From contig NZ_JADZLQ010000001.1 in the NCBI RefSeq assembly GCF_015905305.1, positions 768,599-832,598 on the forward strand: a stretch of DNA of 64,000 nt, in the 5' to 3' direction. Under the pieces are notes generated by a model. It was given only the letters and a program-made list of their open reading frames with translations, made no database searches and was not told where the DNA came from. Source of the DNA: Pinirhizobacter soli (GTDB taxonomy: Bacteria; Pseudomonadota; Gammaproteobacteria; Xanthomonadales; Rhodanobacteraceae). Below are positions 28,595-43,140 of the stretch, in pieces (position 1 is the first letter of the stretch; every line of letters begins with the position of its first letter). The position numbers were made by a program, and so were the translations under genes.

Positions 28595-29980
28595 TCACAA
28601 CAGGAACAGGGTGGCGAGCCCCAGGAAGATGAAGAAGCCACCGCTGTCGGTGGTGGCGGTGATCAGCACGCTTGAACCAAGCGCGGGATCGCGGCCGAAC
28701 CAGGTCATCACCATGGGGATCGCCACTCCCATGAAGGCTGCCAGCAAGAGGTTCAATGTCATGGCTGCCGTCATCACCAGCCCCAGCGCCATGTTGTCGT
28801 AAAGCAGCCAGGCCACCACGCCGATCACGCCGCCCCAAACCAGGCCGTTGACCAGCGCCACGCCCAGTTCCTTGCGCCACAGGCGGCGCACGCTGGACAC
28901 GCCCAGCTGCTCCAGCGCCATGGCACGGACGATCATGGTGATGGTCTGGTTGCCCGAGTTGCCGCCGATGCCGGCGACGATGGGCATGAGCGCCGCCAGC
29001 GCCACGAGCTTCTCGATGGAATGTTCGAAGAGGCCGATCACCCGCGAAGCGACGAAGGCCGTGACCAGGTTGATCGCCAGCCACGCCCAGCGGTTGCGCA
29101 CCGAGCGCCATACCGAGGCGAAAATGTCTTCTTCTTCGCGCAAGCCCGCGCGCGAAAGCGCCTCGGCCTCGCCTTCCTCGCGGATCAGATCGACCATGGC
29201 ATCCACGGCGATGCGTCCCACCAGGCGGTGGTTTTCATCCACCACGGGCGCTGTGACCAGGTCGTAGCGTTCGAAGGCCTGGGCCACGTCGTAGGCGTCG
29301 TCTTCGGGGCGGAAGGTGTTGACGTCCGGCGCCATCACCTCGTGCACCATGCGCTCGGGGTGGTTCACCAGCAGCCAGTGCAGCGGCAATACACCCACCA
29401 TCACATGGGCGCTGTTGACCACGAAGAGTTTGTCCGTTTGCGCAGGGAGTTCGTCGAAGCGGCGCAGGTAACGCAGCACCACCTCCAGGCTGACATCCTC
29501 GCGGATGGTCACCATCTCGAAGTCCATCAGCGCGCCGACCTGGTCGTCGCTGTACGACAGCGCCGATTGCACGCGCCGGCGTTCCTCGGCATCCAGGCTG
29601 GCCATGACTTCCGGCAGCACGGACGTTGGGAGCTCATCGACGAGGTCGGCCAGTTCGTCCGGGTCGAGATCCTCCACCGCCGCCAGGATCTCCCGATCGT
29701 CCATGTCGGCGATCAGCGACTCACGGACGGAGTCGGTGACTTCCAGCAGGATGTCGCCGTCACGATCGGCCTTGACCCGCTGCCAGGCATCCAGGCGCTC
29801 GGCCAGCGGCAGGGCCTCGAGCACGTTGGCGATGTCGGCCGGATGCAGCCCGTCTAATACTTTCTGCAATTCCGCCTGGACGGCCGGATCGTCGTGGCTG
29901 CGCTCAAGGAGGTCCTGCACCCTTTCCACGCGCTCGTGCAGACGGGTGGTGTGACCGGGACGCAGCTCCGCTTCGGTCAC
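28595..29980 (-). CDS. mgtE: magnesium transporter MgtE
   Basis: 461 residues. The N-terminal superhelical domain ([45 protein letters not shown]) is followed by paired CBS domains ([30 protein letters not shown]). Five C-terminal membrane helices carry the signature [20 protein letters not shown]. The cytosolic domains sense Mg and gate the channel. The likely start is a GTG at 29980 overlapping the ispF stop as GTGA, so it is translationally coupled into the isoprenoid operon. Confidence 0.96.
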   Translation of the reverse strand: MTEAELRPGHTTRLHERVERVQDLLERSHDDPAVQAELQKVLDGLHPADIANVLEALPLAERLDAWQRVKADRDGDILLEVTDSVRESLIADMDDREILAAVEDLDPDELADLVDELPTSVLPEVMASLDAEERRRVQSALSYSDDQVGALMDFEMVTIREDVSLEVVLRYLRRFDELPAQTDKLFVVNSAHVMVGVLPLHWLLVNHPERMVHEVMAPDVNTFRPEDDAYDVAQAFERYDLVTAPVVDENHRLVGRIAVDAMVDLIREEGEAEALSRAGLREEEDIFASVWRSVRNRWAWLAINLVTAFVASRVIGLFEHSIEKLVALAALMPIVAGIGGNSGNQTITMIVRAMALEQLGVSSVRRLWRKELGVALVNGLVWGGVIGVVAWLLYDNMALGLVMTAAMTLNLLLAAFMGVAIPMVMTWFGRDPALGSSVLITATTDSGGFFIFLGLATLFLL

Positions 29981-30450
29981 AGCGGCGTTACCAGCACCGT
30001 GGCCATGGCCGCGATGCCTTCGCGGCGTCCGGTGAAACCGAGTTTTTCGGTGGTGGTGGCCTTGACGCTGACACAATCAAGTTCGCAGCCCATGGCATCG
30101 GCCAGCAGCACGCGCATGGCGTCGGCGTGCGGCCCCACCTTGGGTGCTTCGCAGATCACCGTGATGTCGGCATTGCCCAGGCGATAACCGCGCTCTTCGA
30201 GCATCTGCCGCGTGGCGCGCAGGAAGGTCCGGCTGTCCGCGCCGCGCCAGCGCTCATCGTTCGGCGGGAAGTGCCGGCCGATGTCGCCCAGGGCCAGGGC
30301 GCCAAGCAGGGCGTCGCAAAGCGCGTGGATTACCACGTCGCCATCGGAATGCGCGATCACGCCGTGGGTATGCGGCACGCGCACGCCCCCCAGCATCACG
30401 TGGTCGCCAGGGCCGAAGGCGTGTACGTCGTAACCTTGTCCAATGCGCAT
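29977..30450 (-). CDS. ispF: 2-C-methyl-D-erythritol 2,4-cyclodiphosphate synthase
   Basis: 157 residues. Zinc and substrate motifs: [12 protein letters not shown] (Asp8/His10), [33 protein letters not shown] (His42) and [19 protein letters not shown] at the C-terminus. Fifth enzyme of the MEP isoprenoid pathway. It overlaps ispD by one base and mgtE by four, so all are read from one transcript. The separate ispD and ispF contrast with the fused forms of some proteobacteria. Confidence 0.98.
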   Translation of the reverse strand: MRIGQGYDVHAFGPGDHVMLGGVRVPHTHGVIAHSDGDVVIHALCDALLGALALGDIGRHFPPNDERWRGADSRTFLRATRQMLEERGYRLGNADITVICEAPKVGPHADAMRVLLADAMGCELDCVSVKATTTEKLGFTGRREGIAAMATVLVTPL

Positions 30451-31133
30451 CAGTCGAGCTTCCCTAGCAGGTACTCCGCCAGCGCGAAATCCGCCAGCGT
30501 CGTCACCTTGATGTTGTCCTCGGCGCCCTCGACGAGCAAGGGCGAGAATCCGGCCAGTTCCATGGCCATCGCTTCGTCACTCACCGGCTTTCCCACAGCA
30601 TGGGCCTGGCGCAGGGCTTCGGCCAGTTCGCCGCGGCGGAATACCTGCGGGGTGAATACCCGCCAGCGCCGTTCCCGGGGCTCGGTGCCCAGCACCCGCC
30701 GCTCACTGTCCACCAGCTTCAGCGTATCGCGCAACGGTGCGCCCAGGAGGCCGCCACCGAAAGGCACCGCTTCGATCACCAGCCGCTCGATGTCCGCAGC
30801 GCGCACGCAAGGCCGCGCGGCATCGTGCACCAGCACGAAATCCTGATCCTCCACCGGAGCCGCCTCGATGCCGGCGAGTACCGAATGGCTTCGTTCGGAG
30901 CCACCAACCACGGTAAGTATGGGCTTGCCGTGGATCGACCGATAGCCGGGCCAATAAGGGTCATCCGGGCCCAGCGACACCATGATGCCGGCGATGCGCG
31001 GGTGCACCGCCAGCCTGTCCAGGGTGATATCGAGCATCGACCGGCCCGCCAGCGGCTGGTATTGCTTGGGCCGGTCGCCACCGGCACGGCTACCGACGCC
31101 GGCGGCCGGCACCACGCACCAGAAGGCGTCCAT
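30450..31133 (-). CDS. ispD: 2-C-methyl-D-erythritol 4-phosphate cytidylyltransferase
   Basis: 227 residues. Nucleotide-binding start [24 protein letters not shown], then [12 protein letters not shown] and [14 protein letters not shown], with [12 protein letters not shown] near the end. Third step of the MEP pathway, attaching CMP to methylerythritol phosphate. The start codon shares a base with the ftsB stop (31133). The ftsB-ispD-ispF order is the standard gammaproteobacterial one. Confidence 0.98.
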   Translation of the reverse strand: MDAFWCVVPAAGVGSRAGGDRPKQYQPLAGRSMLDITLDRLAVHPRIAGIMVSLGPDDPYWPGYRSIHGKPILTVVGGSERSHSVLAGIEAAPVEDQDFVLVHDAARPCVRAADIERLVIEAVPFGGGLLGAPLRDTLKLVDSERRVLGTEPRERRWRVFTPQVFRRGELAEALRQAHAVGKPVSDEAMAMELAGFSPLLVEGAEDNIKVTTLADFALAEYLLGKLD

Positions 31134-31477
31134 CAGTGGCCGCCGCTGGATGATGCTGCCGGCGGCGTCGCCGGCGGCGGGGGCGGCACCGTGGTGGGCG
31201 TACCCGGCTCAACCACCTGGTAGAAGGTTTCGCCAGGCTTGATCAGCCCCAGTTCCGACCGCGCGCGGGCCTCGGTGGCCTGCTCGCCGTGCTTGAGATC
31301 TTCAACGTCCGCGGCCAGCGCGGCGTTGCGCTGCTGCAAGGCATCGTTGGCGTCCTTCTGCTGCTTGACGCTGGCGCGCAACGCGTCGACCTCGTGCATG
31401 CTGCCAGCGCCGACCCACAGCTTCAGCTGCAGAGCGATGATGAGGATGGCAAGCGCGAGGCCGATCCAGCGCAGCAC
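31133..31477 (-). CDS. ftsB: cell division protein FtsB
   Basis: 114 residues if started at the GTG at 31477 (VLRWIGLALAILIIALQ). One N-terminal membrane helix is followed by a periplasmic coiled coil (VDALRASVKQQKDANDALQQ, RNAALAADVEDLKHGEQATE). ARSELGLIKPGETFYQVVEP follows, the conserved end of FtsB. It is extended by a proline-rich tail (TTVPPPPPATPP). Part of the FtsQBL complex that activates septal peptidoglycan synthesis. The longer reading frame upstream runs inside eno and is not coding. Lies 10 bp after eno. Confidence 0.93.
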   Translation of the reverse strand: MLRWIGLALAILIIALQLKLWVGAGSMHEVDALRASVKQQKDANDALQQRNAALAADVEDLKHGEQATEARARSELGLIKPGETFYQVVEPGTPTTVPPPPPATPPAASSSGGH

Positions 31478-31487
31478 GGGGCGGTCG

Positions 31488-32855
<1,368 letters not shown>

Positions 32856-32890
32856 TTAGGTTGGGTCCCCCGCGCCCCATGGCGCGCGTT

Positions 32891-35487
<2,597 letters not shown>

Positions 35488-35501
35488 CTAGCATCGCGGC
35501 C

Positions 35502-37301
35502 ATGGATAGCCCTCCCTCCCACGCCGCCCGCCTGTCGGGCCTGCGGCAGGCCATGCGACGCCACGGCGTTGCGGCCTGCATCATTCCCAGTGCCGACCCC
35601 CATCTTTCCGAATATCTGCCCGCCCACTGGCAGGCGCGTGCCTGGACTTCGGGCTTCACAGGCTCCGCCGGCACCCTGGTGGTAACCGCGGAAGACGCCG
35701 GTCTTTGGACCGATTCACGGTATTTCTCGCAGGCCGAGCAGGAACTGGCCGGCTCCGGCGTCCGGCTGGTGAAGCTGCAGGTGGCGCACACCGGCGAACA
35801 CGTGGCGTGGCTTGCCGGTGTCGTGGGCGAAGGCGACACGGTCGCGGTGGCCGGCGACAGCCTGTCCCTGGCCGGGCGCGAGCAGCTGCGCCGCGCACTG
35901 GCGGCCGACCTTCGTACGGACCTGGACCTCCCCGGGGAAAACTGGTCCCACCGGCCGCCGCTGCCCCGCGCGCCGGTGGTGGAGCACCCGATCGAGTACG
36001 CCCGCAGTGCCCGCGACGAGAAACTCGGCCGGGTCCGCCATGCGATGAAGAAGCTCGATGCCAGCTACCACTTCGTCTCCACCCTGGACGACATCGCGTG
36101 GATCACCAACCTGCGCGGTAGTGACGTGCAGTACAACCCGGTGTTCCTGGCGCATCTCTTGGTGGGCCCTTTGCGGGCGACGCTGTTCGTTGACCGCGCC
36201 AAGGTGGAACCGGCGCTGCTCTCGCGCCTGGCCGCCGACGGCTTCGATATCGCCGATTACGCCACCGCCGCTTCCGCGCTGGCCGGGTTGCCTGACGGCA
36301 GCCGGCTGCTGGTGGATCCCTCCCGGGTGGTATGCGCGCTCATCGACGCCATCGGCCCTGATGTCACCCTGGTTCACGGCGCCAATCCGTCCACGTTGCT
36401 CAAGGCACGCAAGCACGCAGCGGAGCTTGACCATATCCGCGAAGCCATGCGCCATGACGGCGCAGCCCTGGCGCGCGGCTTCCACCAGATCGAAACCCGT
36501 CTGGCCGCCGGCGACACACTTACCGAGGTCTCCGTCGACGAGATCCTCCGGCAGGCCCGCGCCGCCAGCCCGAGCTTCGTTGGCGAAAGCTTCGCCACCA
36601 TCGCCGGCTACCAGGCCAATGGCGCCCTGCCCCATTACCGCGCGACGCCCGAGCATCACAGCACGCTCCGCCCGGCCGGCCTGCTGCTGATCGACTCCGG
36701 CGGCCAGTACCTGGGCGGCACCACCGACATCACCCGCGTACTGGCACTGGGCGAGGTCACCGACGAACAAAAGCGCGATGCCACCCTGGTATTGAAGGGC
36801 ATGATCGGCCTCAGCCGCGCGCGCTTTCCCGCCGGCGCCAGCGGACCGCAGCTCGATGCCCTGGCCCGCGCACCGCTCTGGGCCGCCGGCATGGACTTTG
36901 GCCATGGCACGGGCCACGGCGTGGGCTATTTCCTTAATGTCCACGAAGGTCCGCATGGCATCCGCCCGCCGGTGCAGGGCGGCGCCCTGGTGCCGCTGGA
37001 ACCGGGCATGATCACCTCGATCGAGCCGGGTCTTTACAAGCCGGGCCGGCACGGCATCCGCCACGAGAACCTGGCGGTGGTGGTGGAATCGAACGAAACC
37101 GAGTTCGGCCGGTTCCTGGCGTTCGAGACCCTCACTCTGTGCCCGTTCGATCGCCGCGCACTGGAACCTCGCCTGCTCGATCCGGCCGAGCGCGCCTGGC
37201 TCGACGACTACCACGCCTGCGTGCGCGCCGCCCTGGCCCCGCTACTGGACGGCGCCGAGCGGGCGTGGCTGGAGTGGCACTGCGCACCGCTTGCAGCCTG
37301 A
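35502..37301 (+). CDS. Xaa-Pro aminopeptidase (M24B, aminopeptidase P family)
   Basis: 599 residues, the three-domain long form like eukaryotic XPNPEP1. Two creatinase-like N-terminal domains (ACIIPSADPHLSEYLPAHWQARAWTSGFTGSAGTL) precede a pita-bread catalytic domain. Metal ligands: LLLIDSGGQYLGGTTDITR (two Asp), MDFGHGTGHGVGYFLNVHEGP (His), ITSIEPGLYKPGRHGIRHEN (Glu, Glu). It removes the N-terminal residue ahead of proline. The start ATG at 35502 is the family start; there is no strong ribosome-binding site. It diverges from pyrG and stands upstream of parE with a 110-bp gap. Confidence 0.94.
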   Translation: MDSPPSHAARLSGLRQAMRRHGVAACIIPSADPHLSEYLPAHWQARAWTSGFTGSAGTLVVTAEDAGLWTDSRYFSQAEQELAGSGVRLVKLQVAHTGEHVAWLAGVVGEGDTVAVAGDSLSLAGREQLRRALAADLRTDLDLPGENWSHRPPLPRAPVVEHPIEYARSARDEKLGRVRHAMKKLDASYHFVSTLDDIAWITNLRGSDVQYNPVFLAHLLVGPLRATLFVDRAKVEPALLSRLAADGFDIADYATAASALAGLPDGSRLLVDPSRVVCALIDAIGPDVTLVHGANPSTLLKARKHAAELDHIREAMRHDGAALARGFHQIETRLAAGDTLTEVSVDEILRQARAASPSFVGESFATIAGYQANGALPHYRATPEHHSTLRPAGLLLIDSGGQYLGGTTDITRVLALGEVTDEQKRDATLVLKGMIGLSRARFPAGASGPQLDALARAPLWAAGMDFGHGTGHGVGYFLNVHEGPHGIRPPVQGGALVPLEPGMITSIEPGLYKPGRHGIRHENLAVVVESNETEFGRFLAFETLTLCPFDRRALEPRLLDPAERAWLDDYHACVRAALAPLLDGAERAWLEWHCAPLAA

Positions 37302-37411
37302 ATCGCGACGAATGAGACCGGCAACGCCCATAGTGGCGCAGCCGTATTGACGACAGGCCCGTGGCCAACCCATCCTGCCCCGCTGAATCACCTTAGAGCA
37401 CCCTGGTATCT

Positions 37412-39301
37412 ATGACTTCCCGCTATAACGCCGCCGACATCGAAGTACTGTCGGGCCTGGATCCGGTCAAGCGCCGCCCGGGCATGTACACCGACACCAC
37501 CCGGCCGAACCACCTGGCCCAGGAAGTGATCGACAACTCGGTGGACGAAGCCCTGGCCGGGCATGCGAAATCGATCGAGGTCACCGTGCATGCAGACGGT
37601 TCGGTGACCGTGGTCGACGATGGCCGCGGCATGCCGGTGGACATCCATCCGGAAGAAGGCGTGCCCGGCGTGGAATTGATCCTTACCCGCCTGCACGCTG
37701 GCGGCAAGTTCTCGAACAAGAACTATGCATTCTCCGGCGGCCTGCACGGTGTGGGCGTGTCGGTGGTCAATGCGCTGTCCACGAGGGTGGAAGTGACCAT
37801 CCGCCGCGACGCCCAGGAATACCAGGTGGTATTCGCCAACGGCGACCGCATCAGCGACCTTGAAGTGATCGGCACGGTGCCGAAGAAGAAAACCGGCACG
37901 ACGCTGCGCTTCTGGCCGGATCCGAAGTACTTCGACTCCCCGCGCATCTCGCTTCCCAAGCTCAAGCACCTGCTGCGCGCCAAGGCGGTGTTGTGCGCCG
38001 GGCTATCGGTACGCCTTACCGACGAAGCCAGCGGCGAGACGATCGACTGGTATTACGAAGACGGCCTGCCCGACTACCTGCGCGGCGCCTTGAATGGCAA
38101 TGAGATCCTGCCGCCCACGCTTTTCGTCAACCACCTGGCCCGCGAAACCGAAGGCCTGGACGTGGCCCTGGCCTGGTTGCCGGAAGGCGAGCTGGTGCAG
38201 GAAAGCTACGTGAACCTCATTCCCACCTCGCAGGGAGGCACGCATGTGAACGGCCTGCGCACGGGCCTTACCAACGCCATCCGCGAGTTCTGCGACCTGC
38301 GTAACCTGCTTCCGCGCGGCGTGAAGCTGGCACCGGAAGATGTCTGGGAGCGCCTGTCGTTCGTGCTCAGCATCAAAGTGCAGGATCCACAGTTCGCCGG
38401 CCAGACCAAGGAGCGGTTGTCCTCGCGCAACGCCGCGGGCTTCGTCGAGAACGTGATCCACGATGCCTTCAGCCTGTACCTGAACCAGCACGTGGACATC
38501 GGCGAGCGCATTGCGCAACTGGCCATCGAGCGCGCCAGCGCGCGCCTGAAAGCCGCCAAGCAGGTGGTACGCAAGAAAATCACGCAAGGCCCGGCGCTGC
38601 CCGGCAAGCTCGCCGACTGCGCCGCCACGGACCTTGCCCGCACCGAGCTTTTCCTGGTCGAAGGCGACTCCGCTGGCGGCTCGGCCAAGCAGGCGCGCGA
38701 CAAGGACTTCCAGGCCATCCTGCCGCTTCGCGGCAAAATCCTGAACACCTGGGAAGTCGAATCCGGTGCGGTGCTGGCGTCGCAGGAAGTGCATGACCTG
38801 GCCGTGGCCATCGGCTGCGACCCGGGCAAGAGCGACATTTCCGGCCTTCGCTACGGCAAGGTGATCATCCTGGCCGATGCCGACAGCGACGGCCTGCACA
38901 TCGCCACCCTGCTCTCGGCGCTGTTCCTGCGCCACTTCCCGGCCCTGGTGCACGAAGGCCATGTGTTCGTAGCCATGCCGCCGCTGTTCCGCGTCGACGT
39001 GGGCAAACAGGTGTTCTATTGCCTGGACGAAGACGAAAAGCGCGCCATGCTCGAGCGCGTGGAGCGCGAGAAGATGAAGGGCGCGATCAGCGTCACCCGT
39101 TTCAAGGGACTGGGCGAGATGAACGCGCCGCAGCTGCGCGAGTCGACCATCCACCCCGACACCCGCCGCCTGGTGCAGCTCACCGTGGACGCGGCCGACG
39201 GCACCCAGGGTTTGATGGACATGCTGCTGGCCAAGAAGCGTGCCGGCGACCGCAAGGCCTGGCTCGAGGAGAAGGGCGACCTGGCCACCCTGGAGGTATG
39301 A
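37412..39301 (+). CDS. parE: DNA topoisomerase IV subunit B
   Basis: 629 residues, the length of gammaproteobacterial ParE. The GHKL ATPase is marked by [59 protein letters not shown] and [14 protein letters not shown]. The TOPRIM domain has [20 protein letters not shown] and [15 protein letters not shown]. The C-terminus carries [18 protein letters not shown]. The form [11 protein letters not shown] seen in GyrB reads FSGGLHGVG here, as in ParE. It decatenates daughter chromosomes with ParC, whose gene is not in the window. The dioxygenase gene starts 5 bp after it. Confidence 0.97.
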   Translation: MTSRYNAADIEVLSGLDPVKRRPGMYTDTTRPNHLAQEVIDNSVDEALAGHAKSIEVTVHADGSVTVVDDGRGMPVDIHPEEGVPGVELILTRLHAGGKFSNKNYAFSGGLHGVGVSVVNALSTRVEVTIRRDAQEYQVVFANGDRISDLEVIGTVPKKKTGTTLRFWPDPKYFDSPRISLPKLKHLLRAKAVLCAGLSVRLTDEASGETIDWYYEDGLPDYLRGALNGNEILPPTLFVNHLARETEGLDVALAWLPEGELVQESYVNLIPTSQGGTHVNGLRTGLTNAIREFCDLRNLLPRGVKLAPEDVWERLSFVLSIKVQDPQFAGQTKERLSSRNAAGFVENVIHDAFSLYLNQHVDIGERIAQLAIERASARLKAAKQVVRKKITQGPALPGKLADCAATDLARTELFLVEGDSAGGSAKQARDKDFQAILPLRGKILNTWEVESGAVLASQEVHDLAVAIGCDPGKSDISGLRYGKVIILADADSDGLHIATLLSALFLRHFPALVHEGHVFVAMPPLFRVDVGKQVFYCLDEDEKRAMLERVEREKMKGAISVTRFKGLGEMNAPQLRESTIHPDTRRLVQLTVDAADGTQGLMDMLLAKKRAGDRKAWLEEKGDLATLEV

Positions 39302-39305
39302 CGCC

Positions 39306-39827
39306 ATGAGCCTGGTGCCACCGATCAACCTTACCCGCTGGATCGACGAACACCGCCACTTGTTGAAGCCGCCGGTCGGCAACAAGTGCATCGTCGATGG
39401 CGATTTCATCGTGATGATCGTCGGCGGCCCCAACGCGCGCACCGATTACCACCACGACGAAGGCCCGGAGTTCTTTTACCAGCTCGAAGGCGAGATGGTA
39501 CTGAAGGTGCAAGATGATGGCGGCGCCCGGGATATCCCCATCCGTGCGGGTGAGCTGTTCTACCTGCCGCCGCGCGTACCGCACTCGCCGCAGCGCATGC
39601 CCGGCTCCGTTGGACTGGTGATCGAGCGGCGGCGCCTGGCGAACGAGCAAGACGGCCTGCTGTGGTTCTGCGAACGCTGCAACCACAAGCTCTACGAGGA
39701 ATACTTCGTCCTGGACAACATCGAGCGCGATTTCCCGCCAGTGTTCGACCGCTTCTATGGTTCGGTACAGGCGCGCACTTGCGGCGCCTGCGGCCATCTC
39801 AATCCAGCCCCGGCGCGCTACGGCTAA
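39306..39827 (+). CDS. nbaC: 3-hydroxyanthranilate 3,4-dioxygenase
   Basis: 173 residues, cupin fold. The Fe ligands are visible in [16 protein letters not shown] (His, Glu) and [15 protein letters not shown] (His). The C-terminal rubredoxin-like second metal site is present as [13 protein letters not shown] and CGACG. It opens the ring of 3-hydroxyanthranilate, giving quinolinate (NAD synthesis from tryptophan) or feeding the 2-nitrobenzoate-type route. No other kynurenine-pathway genes are in the window. Start at 39306, 4 bp after parE, so it may be read with it. Its stop overlaps the convergent Nudix gene by 4 bp. Confidence 0.95.
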   Translation: MSLVPPINLTRWIDEHRHLLKPPVGNKCIVDGDFIVMIVGGPNARTDYHHDEGPEFFYQLEGEMVLKVQDDGGARDIPIRAGELFYLPPRVPHSPQRMPGSVGLVIERRRLANEQDGLLWFCERCNHKLYEEYFVLDNIERDFPPVFDRFYGSVQARTCGACGHLNPAPARYG

Positions 39828-40336
39828 GACCCGCGCGCAAGCCAGCGCATGGCCATCCGCCGCAACGACTCATCCGCCGACGCATCGGCGGCGATATCGG
39901 CGATCGGCCACCAGCCAAGGGCCAACGATTCGGAGCTAACGGCAAACTGCTCGCTTCCCCGTGCCCGCACCACGTAACGCACGTCGTAGTGCCAATGCGC
40001 AGGCTCCTCGCCTCGCGCGGGGATCAGGTGGCGATCGATGTCGAAGACACCGCCCTCGATCGCCAGATCGGTCAATCCCGACTCCTCTTCCGCCTCGCGC
40101 AAAGCCACCTGGGCAAGGTCGCTGTCGCCATCAGCGTGGCCGCCCAACTGAAGCCAGCGGTCGAGCTTTCGATGATGGGTCAGCAACACGCGCTGCCCAT
40201 CACCGCTGACAAGCCACGCAGAGCCGGTGAAATGCGCGTCGCTTCGCGTGCGCTCGAAGGCGTTGGGCTCGCTTGCCAGTTGGACGAAAGCGTGGCCCTG
40301 CTCACCGAAGGGTGAAAACTCGTCAGCGGATGTCAT
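39824..40336 (-). CDS. Nudix hydrolase
   Basis: 170 residues. The Nudix box reads [24 protein letters not shown], with the core REAEEESG intact and an Asp where the first conserved Glu is usual. Upstream [18 protein letters not shown] and downstream [10 protein letters not shown] resemble the group of Nudix proteins with an HYD motif. Substrate unknown; likely a nucleoside diphosphate derivative. The start at [14 protein letters not shown] (40336) is likely, since the longer frame upstream reads through the promoter region of the next gene. No obvious ribosome-binding site. Confidence 0.88.
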   Translation of the reverse strand: MTSADEFSPFGEQGHAFVQLASEPNAFERTRSDAHFTGSAWLVSGDGQRVLLTHHRKLDRWLQLGGHADGDSDLAQVALREAEEESGLTDLAIEGGVFDIDRHLIPARGEEPAHWHYDVRYVVRARGSEQFAVSSESLALGWWPIADIAADASADESLRRMAMRWLARGS

Positions 40337-40497
40337 GCAGTTGGGTGGATGCTTTGTAGGGGAACAAGAAGAGCCTGTAGGAAAAACTACTAAAAAAAGA
40401 GCGATACCTGACAGCGCCGTCGTGCAATCGAAGCCTAGCATCGAACCGCCGGGTGGAACCGGCACCGCGCACCGCGCGGCACATCGACCAGGGAGAG

Positions 40498-41457
40498 ATG
40501 CTCTTGATCCGTTATGCCATCGCCGCTTGCGGCCTACTGGCCGCACCCGTTGCCCTCGCCACGCCACACGACACGTCCGACGTGAACTGGACCGGAAGCC
40601 TTGCCTCGCTCAACGGCGCCACCCCAGCCGCCGGACGACTGGTGGTACAGCCTTACGTGTTCTATTCGGAAACCCGCAACGCATTCGACAACCACAGCGA
40701 CCGGTACGCGGTAACGCCCTCGCGCAGCTGGCGCTCGATCGCCGTGGTGACCTACGGCATCACCGACCGCTTCGCCGCCACCATCACGCCCAGCGTCTCG
40801 CGAGCCAGCAGCGCCGGGCAAAGTACCGACGGCATCCGCTCGGGCGATACGTCGATCCGATTCCAGTACATGCTGCAGGCGCCCAACGCCGACGGCACGC
40901 GGGCGGCGTTTTCGCTCATTGCCGGCCATCGTTTCGCCGTGGGCCGCTACGACCGCCTGGGCAGCAACGGCTTCAATGGCGGCGGAAGCGGCGTGGAAGG
41001 CAACAATTTCGCCGCGCTCTACCAGCAGTGGTTCTGGCTCGGCAGTGGGCGCCCCCTACGCGTAAGGGCCAATCTCGGCTGGGCGCCCCGCCCAGGTCAT
41101 GTCTCGCTGCGCGGCGCAAGTGTCTACGGTACCGGTCGTGGTTTCGTGGGTTCCGCCAACCCCGGAAGCAACGTCAACGCACTGGTGGCTGCGGAGTACA
41201 GCATCAGTCGTCGTTGGGGGCTGGCCATGGACCTGGGCTGGTCGCACGACTCCGACACACGCGTGCGTGGCGTGGACGGCCAGGGGTTTGCGGTTTCTTC
41301 CAGCAGCGGGCCGTCGGCGCGTTGGTATGCCTCGCCCGCGGTCGAATACCACCTGTCCAGCAGCGTCGGCTTCATCGCCGGAGCCGAATTTGCCTTCGCC
41401 GGACGCAACAGCGGGGCCACGGTAACACCGCAGGCATCGGTGGTCATGGTGTTCTGA
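40498..41457 (+). CDS. exported beta-barrel-like outer-membrane protein, function unknown
   Basis: 319 residues. Cleavable signal peptide (LLIRYAIAACGLLAAPVALA), then alternating beta-strand sequence with many Gly/Ser/Ala and aromatic ends (LVVQPYVFYSETRNAFD, SIAVVTYGITDRFAATITPS, AAFSLIAGHRFAVGRYDR), closing in a terminal Phe (ASVVMVF) as in outer-membrane barrels. It recalls the phenol-degradation MetA/SphA-like family. The AGGGAGAG purine run touches the ATG, so a TTG two codons on (40504), at ideal spacing, may be the real start. It precedes two amino-acid permeases on the same strand. Confidence 0.72.
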   Translation: MLLIRYAIAACGLLAAPVALATPHDTSDVNWTGSLASLNGATPAAGRLVVQPYVFYSETRNAFDNHSDRYAVTPSRSWRSIAVVTYGITDRFAATITPSVSRASSAGQSTDGIRSGDTSIRFQYMLQAPNADGTRAAFSLIAGHRFAVGRYDRLGSNGFNGGGSGVEGNNFAALYQQWFWLGSGRPLRVRANLGWAPRPGHVSLRGASVYGTGRGFVGSANPGSNVNALVAAEYSISRRWGLAMDLGWSHDSDTRVRGVDGQGFAVSSSSGPSARWYASPAVEYHLSSSVGFIAGAEFAFAGRNSGATVTPQASVVMVF

Positions 41458-41582
41458 AACCAGGCCATTGCGCCGCACCGCAACTTGTACGGGGCCCCCG
41501 CGACCGGTATGGTTCAGCGTCGATGCCATACCGCCGGGTCGCATCAGCCTCTAATAATAATGACCAGCAGTAGGGGATATCC

Positions 41583-43073
41583 ATGCTGAAAAACCTGTTA
41601 GCGACTCACGCCATTGAGTCGTCACCCCATGTGGACGCGGGCGAGCACATCAGCACCGGTGCGCATGCCCAACCGAACCTCGTCCGCGTGCTCACGGCAA
41701 AGCACCTTGTGTTGCTCGGCGTCGGCGCGGTCATCGGCGCGGGCATCTTCGTCATCACCGGCCAGGCCGCCGCGCAGCACGCCGGCCCCGCACTTGCCAT
41801 CAGCTTCGTCATCGCCGGTATCGCCTGCGCCCTCGCGGGCCTGTGCTACGCCGAATTCGCAGCGATGCTGCCGATCTCCGGCAGCGCTTATTCCTACTCC
41901 TACGCCACCCTCGGCGAGTACGTGGCCTGGTTCGTCGGCTGGAACCTGGTTCTCGAATACCTCTTCGCCGCATCCACGGTGGCGGCGGGCTGGTCGGGGT
42001 ATTTCAATGAACTGTTACGGCTGATAGGAAGCTGGACCAATACCAACATTGCCCTGCCCGATGCGCTGGCGTCCGCGCCCTATGCGTTCGTGGAAGGCCA
42101 CATCCAGTCGACCGGCGCATTGGTGAACCTGCCTGCGGTGCTGATCGTGGCAGCGCTTTCGGGCCTGTGCTACGTCGGCATTACCCAGTCGGCCTTCGTC
42201 AATTCCATCATCGTGGCGATCAAGGTCACGGTGATCCTGCTGTTCATCGCCGTCACGGTGCACCTGATCAATCCCGACAACTGGCACCCGTTCATCCCGG
42301 AGAACGAAGGCCCCGGCGTATTCGGCTGGAGCGGCGTGTTCCGCGCGGCCACGCTGGTGTTCTTCTCCTACATCGGTTTCGACGCTGTCTCCACCGCCGC
42401 GGGCGAGGCGAAGAACCCGCAACGCGACATGCCGATCGGCATCCTGGGTTCACTGGCGGTCTGTACCGTGCTGTACATCGCCATGGCCCTGGTGCTCACC
42501 GGCATTGCCCCCTTCCGTGAACTGAACACAGCCGAGCCCGTGGCCACCGCGCTCACCCACTACCCGCAGCTGGCATGGCTCAAGACCATCGTGGTGTTCG
42601 GTGCCATTACCGGCCTGTCGTCGGTGATCCTGGTGATGCTGATGGGCCTGCCGCGCATCTTCTTCTCCATGTCCCGCGACGGCCTGCTGCCGCCGGCACT
42701 GGGCAAGGTGCACCCGAAGTTCCGCACCCCGTACATCGGCCAGGTGATCGTCGGCGTTGCCGCCGCGGTGCTTGCCGGCCTGTTCCCGGTGAGCGTGCTG
42801 GGCGAGCTGGTATCCATGGGCACCCTGCTGGCCTTCGCCACCGTGTGCATCGGCATCCTGGTGTTGCGCTATACGCAGCCCCAGTTGAAGCGCAGCTTCC
42901 GCGTGCCGTTCGTATGGCCGGTGTCGATCCTGGGTGCGGTGATCTGCCTCTATCTGTTCTGGCAGGCCTTCGAGGAACACTGGCGGCTGATGCTGATCTG
43001 GATCGCCTTGGGCCAGCTCATCTACATCGGTTACGGCTACGCACACAGCAAGCTCCGGCCGAAGAACGCGTAA
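41583..43073 (+). CDS. APC-family amino-acid permease (first of two paralogues)
   Basis: 496 residues with about 12 membrane segments. Family signs: HLVLLGVGAVIGAGIFVITGQAAA (TM1, unwound GAGIF substrate site), CYAEFAAMLPISGSAYSYSYATLGE, FFSYIGFDAVSTAAGEAKNPQRDMPIGI and RIFFSMSRDGLLPP. It resembles the YfnA/CAT-type cationic or branched amino-acid transporters. A hydrophilic 37-residue N-terminus precedes TM1. AGGGGA six bases before the ATG is a good ribosome-binding site. A strong hairpin follows, then the second paralogue. Substrate undetermined. Confidence 0.93.
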   Translation: MLKNLLATHAIESSPHVDAGEHISTGAHAQPNLVRVLTAKHLVLLGVGAVIGAGIFVITGQAAAQHAGPALAISFVIAGIACALAGLCYAEFAAMLPISGSAYSYSYATLGEYVAWFVGWNLVLEYLFAASTVAAGWSGYFNELLRLIGSWTNTNIALPDALASAPYAFVEGHIQSTGALVNLPAVLIVAALSGLCYVGITQSAFVNSIIVAIKVTVILLFIAVTVHLINPDNWHPFIPENEGPGVFGWSGVFRAATLVFFSYIGFDAVSTAAGEAKNPQRDMPIGILGSLAVCTVLYIAMALVLTGIAPFRELNTAEPVATALTHYPQLAWLKTIVVFGAITGLSSVILVMLMGLPRIFFSMSRDGLLPPALGKVHPKFRTPYIGQVIVGVAAAVLAGLFPVSVLGELVSMGTLLAFATVCIGILVLRYTQPQLKRSFRVPFVWPVSILGAVICLYLFWQAFEEHWRLMLIWIALGQLIYIGYGYAHSKLRPKNA

Positions 43074-43084
43074 ACTCCTGTCCC

Positions 43085-43118
43085 GGGGGCCGGCCAAGTG
43101 CCGGCCCCTCTTCTATTG
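43085..43118 (+). terminator. hairpin between the two permease genes
   Basis: GGGGCCGGC (43086-43094), loop CAAGT, GCCGGCCCC (43100-43108), followed by a pyrimidine-rich TCTTCTATT. Plausible partial terminator, which would make the second permease semi-independent. Confidence 0.6.
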
Positions 43119-43140
43119 GCCGTACCCGTCGAAGGTTTCC

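Noticed and set aside
35715..37214. 499-codon minus-strand frame opposite the aminopeptidase P gene
   Set aside because: Antisense shadow; the plus strand has all metal ligands of M24B.
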